NCBI GenBank assembly: GCA_002347485.1
Contig: DDXM01000050.1
Location: forward strand, 1-54,189
Reading direction: 5' to 3'
DNA: 54,189 nucleotides
DNA from: Anaerolineaceae bacterium UBA2260
GTDB lineage: Bacteria > Chloroflexota > Anaerolineae > Anaerolineales > Anaerolineaceae
Under the pieces are notes generated by a model that saw nothing but the letters and a program-made list of their open reading frames with translations, was not told the DNA's origin and made no database searches. Made by a program: the position numbers and the translations under genes. Positions 33,799 to 39,629 of this stretch are shown here, in pieces (within the stretch, counting starts at the first letter, position 1; every line of letters begins with the position of its first letter).

Positions 33799-34380
33799 CT
33801 AAGTCGGAGATTTGAAATCATTATCCAGCAAGCGCTGAATATATTGGTCGTCAGAGTCTGCTTCTAATTCTTCTTCTAAATTTGTTGTCATGCCTTGATC
33901 GTTCGATTGTTCTGCACTGGCGGCATCGTCTTTGCCATCCATGCCGGTAACCGGGGTGGCGCAATAGGGGCAAACGTGCCAGGGAAGTTCGATCAGGTGC
34001 GCGCAGGATTCACATTTTTTCTTGAGCAATATGCCACACGAGGGGCAGACCAGCCAATCCGGCTGGATGTGGCGCTCACAACCGGGGCACAACGCAGCGC
34101 CTTCGATGGATTGCAGCAGGGCTTCCTCTTCCAAAGCGCGCTGGTATTCTTCCTCCAGGGTGCGGGGAGGGCGTAAAACAAGATAGAACAGAAATCCCGG
34201 GAGGAAAAGAAGCGTCACCACAACCACCGCGACGATGCGCATGGCGCGGTCGCGGCTGCGCTTGCGGATGTCGCGGTTGGTCCAGAAAATGAGGCTCAAC
34301 CATAACGCAGCCAGGAAGGCGGCGGAAAAACCGATCGCGAAGGTTGAAAGTTGTTTCAGAATCGAGGGATCGATGCTCAT
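33799..34380 (-). CDS. Zinc-ribbon membrane protein
   Basis: 193 aa. Two membrane helices (about residues 12-31 and 48-66) flank a short basic loop (WTNRDIRKRSRDRAMR). After a helical segment come four or more CxxC pairs (CPGCERHI, CPSCGILL, CESCAHL, CPYCATPV; about 97-145), two zinc ribbons of the DUF7577/double-zinc-ribbon kind. An acidic tail follows. The function is unknown. ATG 34380 follows GGAG. An extended -10 box (TGCTATAAT) ends 17 bases upstream of the ATG. Confidence 0.85.
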   Translation of the reverse strand: MSIDPSILKQLSTFAIGFSAAFLAALWLSLIFWTNRDIRKRSRDRAMRIVAVVVVTLLFLPGFLFYLVLRPPRTLEEEYQRALEEEALLQSIEGAALCPGCERHIQPDWLVCPSCGILLKKKCESCAHLIELPWHVCPYCATPVTGMDGKDDAASAEQSNDQGMTTNLEEELEADSDDQYIQRLLDNDFKSPT

Positions 34381-34397
34381 GGACACTCCATGTTGGA

Positions 34398-34406
34398 ATT
34401 ATAGCA
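34398..34406 (-). promoter_or_regulatory. Extended -10 promoter of the zinc-ribbon gene
   Basis: TGCTATAAT on the minus strand, the same sequence as before the HNH gene. It is about 17 bases from the ATG, with GGAG between. Confidence 0.55.
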
Positions 34407-34459
34407 TGGATGATTCCGCACTGGCGCCAGTCGGCTGGGACTTGCGTGAACTGAAGGGA

Positions 34460-34468
34460 TGTTATAAA
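34460..34468 (+). promoter_or_regulatory. Extended -10 promoter of radC
   Basis: TGTTATAAA, an extended -10, with TTGCGT as a poorly spaced (15-base) possible -35. It is 31 bases before the radC ATG. Confidence 0.45.
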
Positions 34469-34499
34469 ACTATCTAATCGTGGAGACAAGGAGGCCGGC

Positions 34500-35204
34500 A
34501 TGACGCGCGAATCGAGGGCAACCTACAGGATCAAAGACCTGGCGGTCGATGAAAGACCACGCGAGCGACTGGAACACAACGGACCGGAGGGGTTGACCAA
34601 GGCGGAACTGCTGGCGATCCTGCTGCGGGTGGGAGTGGAGGGGATGAACTCGGTGGAATTGGGTGAGCATATCCTGCAGGAGTTGGGCGGGCTGCGCGGC
34701 ATCCAGCGGGCGAGCTTCGCCGAGGTGTGCAATATCCGTGGGCTCGGACCGGCGAAAGCCGCGCAATTGAAAGCCGCCATCGAACTCGGCCGCCGCCTAA
34801 ATCTTGAAACTTCCGATGTGAGCGGGGCGATCAGCTCACCGGCGGACGCTGCAGAACTGGTGCGTTACGAAATGCAAGGTCTGGTGCAGGAGCAGCTCTG
34901 GGTGATCCTGCTTGACACGCGTAACCGCAAGATGTGGATTGACAAGGTCTACACCGGCTCGCTCAATTCTTCGATGGTGCGGGTAGCCGAGTTGTTCAGG
35001 GCGGCGATCCAGCGCAGCGCGGCATCGATCATCCTGGTGCACAATCATCCCAGCGGTGACCCCAGCCCCAGCCCGGAGGACGCAGCGCTGACGCGCAGCG
35101 CAGTGCAGGCGGGCAAGTTGATGGACATCGAGGTGCTCGATCACCTGGTGATCGGACATGGCATGTTTGTGTCGTTGAAAGAGAAGGGATTGGGATTTGG
35201 TTAG
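34500..35204 (+). CDS. radC: RadC/YeeS-family JAB1/MPN-domain protein
   Basis: 234 aa. The N-terminal helix-hairpin-helix region (LTKAELLAILLRVGVEGMNSVELGEHIL, FAEVCNIRGLGPAKAAQLKAAIELGRRL) precedes a JAB1/MPN metalloprotease-like domain. Metal motif HNHPSGDPSPSPED (about residues 180-193) and the upstream Glu of QEQLWVILLD are present. The annotated DNA-repair role is now doubted for the family; the biochemical role is unknown. ATG 34500 follows AAGGAGGCCGGC. Confidence 0.94.
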   Translation: MTRESRATYRIKDLAVDERPRERLEHNGPEGLTKAELLAILLRVGVEGMNSVELGEHILQELGGLRGIQRASFAEVCNIRGLGPAKAAQLKAAIELGRRLNLETSDVSGAISSPADAAELVRYEMQGLVQEQLWVILLDTRNRKMWIDKVYTGSLNSSMVRVAELFRAAIQRSAASIILVHNHPSGDPSPSPEDAALTRSAVQAGKLMDIEVLDHLVIGHGMFVSLKEKGLGFG

Positions 35205-35231
35205 GTTAAAACGGCTTTAAAATGGCTTTCG

Positions 35232-35260
35232 TTGACAAAAAGGGGCGGTTATAGTAAGAT
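35232..35260 (+). promoter_or_regulatory. Promoter of the CAU tRNA
   Basis: Consensus TTGACA (35232-35237), a 17-base spacer and TAAGAT (35255-35260), ending 10 bases before the mature tRNA. This is the best -35 in the window. Confidence 0.75.
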
Positions 35261-35270
35261 ATGCAGCGCT

Positions 35271-35342
35271 GGCGAGGTAGCTCAATGGTGGAGCAGTGGA
35301 CTCATAAGCCATTGGTTGTGGGTTCAAATCCCACCCTCGCCA
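35271..35342 (+). tRNA. tRNA with CAU anticodon (elongator Met or lysidine Ile)
   Basis: Cloverleaf of 72 bases. Acceptor GGCGAGG pairs with CCTCGCC, D stem GCTC with GAGC, T stem GTGGG with CCCAC around TTCAAAT, and the discriminator is A. The anticodon loop CTCATAA has CAT in the right place. The anticodon stem GTGGA/GCCAT has one G-U pair and an A-G mismatch at 31-39. CCA is not encoded (CTT follows). The initiator features are absent. It is therefore elongator tRNA-Met or the tRNA-Ile2 that TilS modifies; the sequence alone does not decide. Confidence 0.9.
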
Positions 35343-35397
35343 CTTTTGTTTTAACAGATTGGGTGTGGGTTTACAGTTGAATACCTAAATTTATTTT

Positions 35398-35443
35398 GGT
35401 GCGTTTTCAACGCACCCTACGACGCCTGACTACGACGCCCTGA
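35398..35443. repeat. Hairpin plus 13/14-bp tandem repeat downstream of the tRNA
   Basis: GGTGCGTT (35398-35405) pairs with AACGCACC (35409-35416) over a TTC loop. Directly after come two near-identical units, CTACGACGCCTGA and CTACGACGCCCTGA (35417-35443). The 122-base gap to the metallopeptidase otherwise shows only a T-rich stretch just after the tRNA. The layout resembles REP-like dispersed elements, but only one copy is seen here. Confidence 0.5.
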
Positions 35444-35464
35444 CAGAATCATTCGTTCTCGCGG

Positions 35465-36346
35465 CTAATCCGTCCAGCCGGGAGTTTCGCAGGTATTCAC
35501 ATCTCCGGATAGCAAGCCGTCTTCCAGCGCTGCCTGACGTTGCTCTGAAGAGCCATGCGTCCACGACTCGGGCGAGACATACCCCTGGGTTTGCCGCTGG
35601 ATTCTGTCATCGCCAATTGCTTCTGCCGCGTCCAGAGCTTGGGTGATCTCCTCGTTGGTGATCTGCGCCAGGTAACCGGTATCCACCGCGTGATACACCC
35701 AAATTCCAGCCAGGCAATCCGCCTGCAGTTCTGTGTATACGGCCATGCTCTGCGGTCCGGTACTGTTGGTTCCTGAAGTGTCCAGCAAACCCAAAAGGTT
35801 CTGGATATGATGACCATATTCGTGTGACAGAACGTAAGCCACGGCAAATGAACCGCCCTCGGCGCCAAAGCGATTCAGCAGGTCATCGAGGAACTCGAGA
35901 TCGAGATAGACGCTCTGGTCAAGCTGGCAATAAAACGGTCCCATCGCCGCTTGGGCATAACCACACGCGGCCTCCGTGGCTCCTGAGAAGAGCACGGTTT
36001 GGGCAGGTGTGTATGAAACTCCCTGGCGGGCAAATTCGTCAGTCCAAAAATCCTGAATGCTGTTGACATAGCCGACGATAGCGCAATCCTGACGCGTGTT
36101 TGCGTCAGCGCCTGTCTGGCATTCGGTGGCCAGATCGCCGATCTCAGCGCTGTTCAAGTCCTGCGCTTCTGGTACGACTCCAACCCAATTTGTCAGGTCG
36201 CCGGGGTTTCCTCCCAATAATAAAACGAGGACCAGGATGATGATCCCGATGCCACCGCCGCCGATGGCAATCGTGGTGCCTCTGCCCCGCCCGCGCCGGT
36301 CTTGGACCTGCGAGGGATCCAATCGGGATTTTTCATTAAACGGCAT
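35465..36346 (-). CDS. YpfJ-family neutral zinc metallopeptidase
   Basis: 293 aa membrane-anchored protein. A positively charged N-terminus (SQVQDRRGRGRG) precedes one hydrophobic helix (TTIAIGGGGIGIIILVLVLLLGG) and an extracytoplasmic domain with zinc site YVLSHEYGHHIQNLLG (HEYGH, about residues 168-177). Further family marks are FWTDEFARQGVSYTPAQTVLFSGATEAACGYA and ELQADCLAGIWVYHA, whose Glu is a third zinc ligand candidate. The ATG follows TACAGGAGGATAAA. Its 5' region holds two mini-frames, listed separately. Confidence 0.93.
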   Translation of the reverse strand: MPFNEKSRLDPSQVQDRRGRGRGTTIAIGGGGIGIIILVLVLLLGGNPGDLTNWVGVVPEAQDLNSAEIGDLATECQTGADANTRQDCAIVGYVNSIQDFWTDEFARQGVSYTPAQTVLFSGATEAACGYAQAAMGPFYCQLDQSVYLDLEFLDDLLNRFGAEGGSFAVAYVLSHEYGHHIQNLLGLLDTSGTNSTGPQSMAVYTELQADCLAGIWVYHAVDTGYLAQITNEEITQALDAAEAIGDDRIQRQTQGYVSPESWTHGSSEQRQAALEDGLLSGDVNTCETPGWTD

Positions 36347-36434
36347 TTTATCCTCCTGTAAACTTGTCGCACACCAAAAGGGTCAAAAAGCGCAACGCGA
36401 ACTACGTTCGTGGTTCAAAGTAGTTATTTCTATT

Positions 36435-36467
36435 TTACCTGACTTTGGTTAGCTTAAACAAAAGCAC
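36435..36467 (-). other. Mini-ORF 2 upstream of the metallopeptidase gene (10 codons)
   Basis: GTG start at 36467 behind GGAGGAGAGCGA, encoding MLLFKLTKVR and a TAA stop. The ribosome binding site is strong for so short a frame. It may be chance; it is one of two such frames on the same leader. Confidence 0.3.
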
Positions 36468-36550
36468 TCGCTCTCCTCCAGGATCGTGTTGGACATGCAG
36501 CGAATTTCGAAGTCTTGAAAAGCGCGTTATTTACTCGATTTCCTCTGATC

Positions 36551-36583
36551 TCATCGGCTGATTTGTTGGGTCTTTTGTGCCAT
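36551..36583 (-). other. Mini-ORF 1 upstream of the metallopeptidase gene (10 codons)
   Basis: ATG start at 36583 behind GGCAGGAGGAATA, encoding MAQKTQQISR then TGA. The region 36347-36661 has no other gene. It holds this mini-frame, the second at 36435, a small imperfect palindrome GAACTACG/CGTGGTTC, and at its right end the promoter of the SUMF1-like gene. Confidence 0.3.
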
Positions 36584-36628
36584 TATTCCTCCTGCCAAGT
36601 CACTGATTAAAACCGGGAAAAATTGCGC

Positions 36629-36634
36629 TACAAT
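36629..36634 (+). promoter_or_regulatory. -10 box of the SUMF1-like lipoprotein gene
   Basis: TACAAT, 27 bases before ATG 36662, with the ribosome binding site AAGGAG between. No convincing -35 was found. Confidence 0.35.
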
Positions 36635-36661
36635 GTGAACAAGGAGTAAAAGGAGTATGCC

Positions 36662-37525
36662 ATGAAGAAAATATTGCTCGCCGCATTGATGGTGGTGGTA
36701 CTGGTTGGCTGCGCAACTGCCCCTACCTCTGCGCCAACCCTGTCGCCTGAACCGATCACCACGGAAGAACCGGCACCAGTGGAAGCCCCGGCGGGCATGG
36801 TCTACATTCCCGCAGGCGAGTTCCAGATGGGTTGCGACCCGGCGCACAATGGCGGATTCTCCTGTGTTACCGACTCACTGCCCTTGCACACAGTCTACCT
36901 TGATGCCTTCTTCATCGACCAATACGAAGTTACCAATGTGCAGTACGCGGAATGCGTCGCGGCGGATGGCTGCAAGTATCCCTCCAGGACTAACTCAGCA
37001 ACGCGGGAATCCTATTTCGCCAACCCGGAGTTTGATGATTACCCGGTTGTGTTTGTCGCCTGGGCGGACGCTGCTGCTTATTGCACCTGGGCAGGCAAAC
37101 GCCTCCCCACTGAAGCTGAATGGGAGAAGGCTGCGCGAGGATCAGAGGTGAAGGCTTATCCCTGGGGTGATGGAGATCCCGCCTGTACGCTTGCTAACAG
37201 CTTCAACAACCCGGATGGCAGCAAATGTGTTGGTGACACCAGCGCTGTGGGAAGTTTTCCCGAGGGGAGCAGTGTCTTTGGCGTCGCAGACATGGCGGGC
37301 AACGTTTGGGAGTGGGTGAACGACTGGTATTCAGAAACCTACTATGCTGAATCCCCAATGGAGAACCCTGTCGGCTTTGAAGGCAGCAGCACCAGGGTTT
37401 TGAGAGGTGGCGGTTGGGCAAGCACCTGGCCGCAATTACTAACCGCGAGCCGCACTTTTGATCCGGATTTCCACAGCAGCAATGACCTGGGATTCCGCTG
37501 CGCCGTATCCGTTACAGGAGAGTAA
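36662..37525 (+). CDS. SUMF1/FGE-sulfatase-fold lipoprotein
   Basis: 287 aa exported lipoprotein. The signal peptide with lipobox MVVVLVGCATA (Cys 18) is followed by a Thr/Pro/Glu-rich linker, then a formylglycine-generating-enzyme fold: MVYIPAGEFQMGCDPAHNG, FFIDQYEVTNVQYAECV, VAWADAAAYCTWAGKRLPTEAEWEKAARG, YPWGDGDPA, DMAGNVWEWVNDWYSETYY, VLRGGGWAST. The active-site Cys pair of genuine FGE, which follows RGGSW, is absent; that part reads ASTWPQLLTASR. A sulfatase-activating role is therefore unlikely; a non-catalytic C-type-lectin-like role is possible. A strong terminator follows. Confidence 0.88.
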   Translation: MKKILLAALMVVVLVGCATAPTSAPTLSPEPITTEEPAPVEAPAGMVYIPAGEFQMGCDPAHNGGFSCVTDSLPLHTVYLDAFFIDQYEVTNVQYAECVAADGCKYPSRTNSATRESYFANPEFDDYPVVFVAWADAAAYCTWAGKRLPTEAEWEKAARGSEVKAYPWGDGDPACTLANSFNNPDGSKCVGDTSAVGSFPEGSSVFGVADMAGNVWEWVNDWYSETYYAESPMENPVGFEGSSTRVLRGGGWASTWPQLLTASRTFDPDFHSSNDLGFRCAVSVTGE

Positions 37526-37547
37526 ATCGAAATGAAGTAGGTGTGCT

Positions 37548-37566
37548 TCACAGACAGTTACTGTGA
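37548..37566. other. Small hairpin after the SUMF1-like gene
   Basis: TCACAG pairs with CTGTGA over a 7-base loop, 22 bases after the stop codon and before the main terminator. Confidence 0.3.
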
Positions 37567-37590
37567 GGAATATAGATAATCCTTTCAAAC

Positions 37591-37626
37591 AAAACCCTGG
37601 TTAAATTCTTTCACCAGGGTTTTTTA
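37591..37626. terminator. Bidirectional Rho-independent terminator
   Basis: AAAACCCTGGT (37591-37601) pairs perfectly with ACCAGGGTTTT (37613-37623) over an 11-base loop, with TTTTTT on the plus side and an A-rich flank on the left. It serves the convergent SUMF1-like and pfkA genes. Confidence 0.8.
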
Positions 37627-37643
37627 TAAAACCCAATCTGAAA

Positions 37644-38759
37644 CTAGTCCCCAAAGCTCATCCCCAGGTCGCGGGCGGTGAGCATGGTATCACAATCAAG
37701 TGGAACGTTTTTCATCCGGCGCGTCGCGTCTGCCAGTGGTACATACTTCACAGTGGGTGGGTCGAGCGCAACCATCACGCCATGCTGTCCTTCATCCAGG
37801 GCGCGCACAGCCGCCGCGCCAAAACGCAGCGCGATCAGGCGGTCATTCGATGTTGGGGTGCCGCCACGCAACAGGTGCCCCAATACGACCAGGCGGGCTT
37901 CCTTACCGGTCAACTTTTGCAGTTCCGCGGTGACCTTTTCGCCCACACCGCCCAGCCTTTCTGCCTGGCCCACCTCTTTACTCTGGATGGTGACCGTGCC
38001 GCCTTTGGGTTTCGCGCCTTCTGCAACGACCACGATGGAAAAGTTGCTACCACTTTTTGCCCTCTCATCTATCTTTTTTCCAACGATATCAAGATTGTAT
38101 GGGATTTCCGGGATTAGTACCACGTCAGCAGAACCGGCAACTCCAGCTTCCAGCGCGATCCAACCAGCGTATCGACCCATCACCTCAACCACGATGATGC
38201 GCCGGTGGCTGGCAGCAGTGGAATGCAGCCTGTCCAGGCACTCGACCGCGAAGCTGACCGCGGTGTCAAAACCGAAAGTGACCACCGTTTGGTCAAGGTC
38301 ATTGTCGATGGTCTTGGGTACACCTACCACGCGCAGCCCTTTTTCAGCCAGCCGGTTGGCAATATCCATGGAGCCGTCACCTCCCACGGAGATGAGCGCA
38401 TCGATTTCGTGCATATAAAAAGCGCGCATTAATTCATCAGACCGGTCAATTTCAGTGTAAGTTCCATCCGGGTTTTTCACCGGATAATTGAAAGGATTAC
38501 CGCGGTTGGTGGTTCCAATGATCGTCCCGCCAAGATGCGTAATTCCACGCACCCGCTCCGGCGTCAATTTCACAATCCCGCCTTCAAGGTATTGTTCTGG
38601 CATCATAAGGCCATTAAAACCATCCCGTATGCCATACATTTCCCAACCGCGTTGCAATCCTGCGAGCACAGCTGCGCGAATCACCGCGTTCAGGCCGGGG
38701 GCATCGCCGCCGCCTGTAGCGATGGCAACCTTCTTGATGGGGGAATTTCTCTGGCTCAT
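37644..38759 (-). CDS. pfkA: 6-phosphofructokinase, group III type
   Basis: 371 aa glycolytic enzyme that phosphorylates fructose-6-phosphate at C1. It shows GGGDAPGLNAVIRAAV, GTTNRGNPF, SVGGDGSMDIA and the catalytic PKTIDNDLDQT, then VEVMGRYAGW and EIPYN. After GGD the residue is Gly, typical of ATP-using enzymes, while the Lys of PKTIDND is the residue of the PPi/mixed group; this combination defines group III (actinobacterial-type) PFKs. The donor (ATP or PPi) should be treated as open, with ATP more likely. The ATG follows AGAGGTTGCC. Confidence 0.92.
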   Translation of the reverse strand: MSQRNSPIKKVAIATGGGDAPGLNAVIRAAVLAGLQRGWEMYGIRDGFNGLMMPEQYLEGGIVKLTPERVRGITHLGGTIIGTTNRGNPFNYPVKNPDGTYTEIDRSDELMRAFYMHEIDALISVGGDGSMDIANRLAEKGLRVVGVPKTIDNDLDQTVVTFGFDTAVSFAVECLDRLHSTAASHRRIIVVEVMGRYAGWIALEAGVAGSADVVLIPEIPYNLDIVGKKIDERAKSGSNFSIVVVAEGAKPKGGTVTIQSKEVGQAERLGGVGEKVTAELQKLTGKEARLVVLGHLLRGGTPTSNDRLIALRFGAAAVRALDEGQHGVMVALDPPTVKYVPLADATRRMKNVPLDCDTMLTARDLGMSFGD

Positions 38760-38797
38760 GGCAACCTCTTTCTGGGAATAAAAGAAAAGATAGGGAA

Positions 38798-38803
38798 ATT
38801 ATA
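38798..38803 (-). promoter_or_regulatory. -10 box of pfkA
   Basis: TATAAT on the minus strand, about 38 bases before the pfkA ATG. Its -35 region falls in the CTGAA repeat array. Confidence 0.45.
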
Positions 38804-38815
38804 AAGGATTTTTGT

Positions 38816-38861
38816 CTGAAATTTGACTGAAAACACAACTGAAGACACAACTGAAAACACA
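38816..38861. repeat. CTGAA direct-repeat array between pfkA and the response regulator
   Basis: CTGAA starts at 38816, 38827, 38839 and 38851, steps of 11, 12 and 12 bases. The last three units are ACTGAAAACACA, ACTGAAGACACA and ACTGAAAACACA. The array covers the -35 region of the pfkA promoter and lies about 45-95 bases upstream of the response regulator's -10 box. It is likely a binding site for a tandemly bound regulator on one face of the helix. Confidence 0.5.
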
Positions 38862-38906
38862 ATTAGTTCCTTTCTCGGCATTATTTTTTAGTTTCGGGCA
38901 GATATT

Positions 38907-38915
38907 TGATAAAAT
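38907..38915 (+). promoter_or_regulatory. Extended -10 box abutting the phosphate response regulator (predicted leaderless)
   Basis: TGATAAAAT, an extended -10 with one departure from TATAAT, followed by CATTAT and ATG. Six bases separate it from the start codon and no ribosome binding site is present. Confidence 0.5.
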
Positions 38916-38921
38916 CATTAT

Positions 38922-39629
38922 ATGAATGCCAAAATACTGGTAGTCGAAGATGAAATGGCGCTACAGGAAACCCTGGCTTATAACCTTAGGAATGCCGGAT
39001 ACGAGGTTCAAACAGCGGGTGATGGTTTACAGGGGCTGCTTGTCGCGCGCACGTGGAAGCCTGATCTTGTCCTCCTGGATGTCATGCTCCCAGAAATGGA
39101 TGGCTTCGAGGTTTGTAAAGCGCTTCGTGCAGAAACAGAAATTCCCATCCTGATGTTGACTGCGCGCTCAGAAGAAATCGACCGCGTGATCGGTTTCGAG
39201 ATTGGGGCAGACGATTACATCGTCAAACCATTTAGTATGCGTGAATTAATTGCCCGCGTAAGAACCAGGTTAAAGGTTTTCCAACGCGCCCAATCTCCCG
39301 CAAGTGAAATAAAAGAGACTTCTAATGCCAGTGAATTGGTTGTTGGCAACCTGGTCATTGACCAGAAGCGGCACGAGATTCGCATAGACAATATGGTAAT
39401 TCCCCTAAAGCCTAAGGAAATGGAGTTATTAACTTATCTGGTCGAAAACCGGGGAAGGGCATTATCACGTGAAGCAATCCTGAACCAGGTTTGGGGATGG
39501 GATTATATCGGAGGCAGCCGCACTGTGGATGTGCATATCCGATGGCTGCGCAGCAAGATCGAAGTTGACCCAGCGAAACCGACGCGTCTTGTGACCGTCC
39601 CTGGTGTTGGATACAGGTTCGAGGAATGA
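38922..39629 (+). CDS. phoB: PhoB/PhoP-type response regulator of the phosphate regulon
   Basis: 235 aa. The receiver has acidic ED residues near the N-terminus, Asp 53 in LVLLDVMLPEMDGF, LTARSEE and KPFSMRELI. The OmpR-family winged helix has LKPKEMELLTYLVENRGRALSREAILNQVWG, VDVHIRWLRSKIE and LVTVPGVGYRF. It is next to a PhoR-like kinase and the pst operon, so a phosphate-starvation role is well supported; the symbol phoP would be equally apt. Its stop overlaps the kinase start in ATGA. Confidence 0.9.
   Translation: MNAKILVVEDEMALQETLAYNLRNAGYEVQTAGDGLQGLLVARTWKPDLVLLDVMLPEMDGFEVCKALRAETEIPILMLTARSEEIDRVIGFEIGADDYIVKPFSMRELIARVRTRLKVFQRAQSPASEIKETSNASELVVGNLVIDQKRHEIRIDNMVIPLKPKEMELLTYLVENRGRALSREAILNQVWGWDYIGGSRTVDVHIRWLRSKIEVDPAKPTRLVTVPGVGYRFEE

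Noticed and set aside
36551..36583. Similarity of mini-ORF MAQKTQQISR to the ParB N-terminus MAQKSGLGK
   Set aside because: Only four identical residues at a common N-terminus type; most likely chance.
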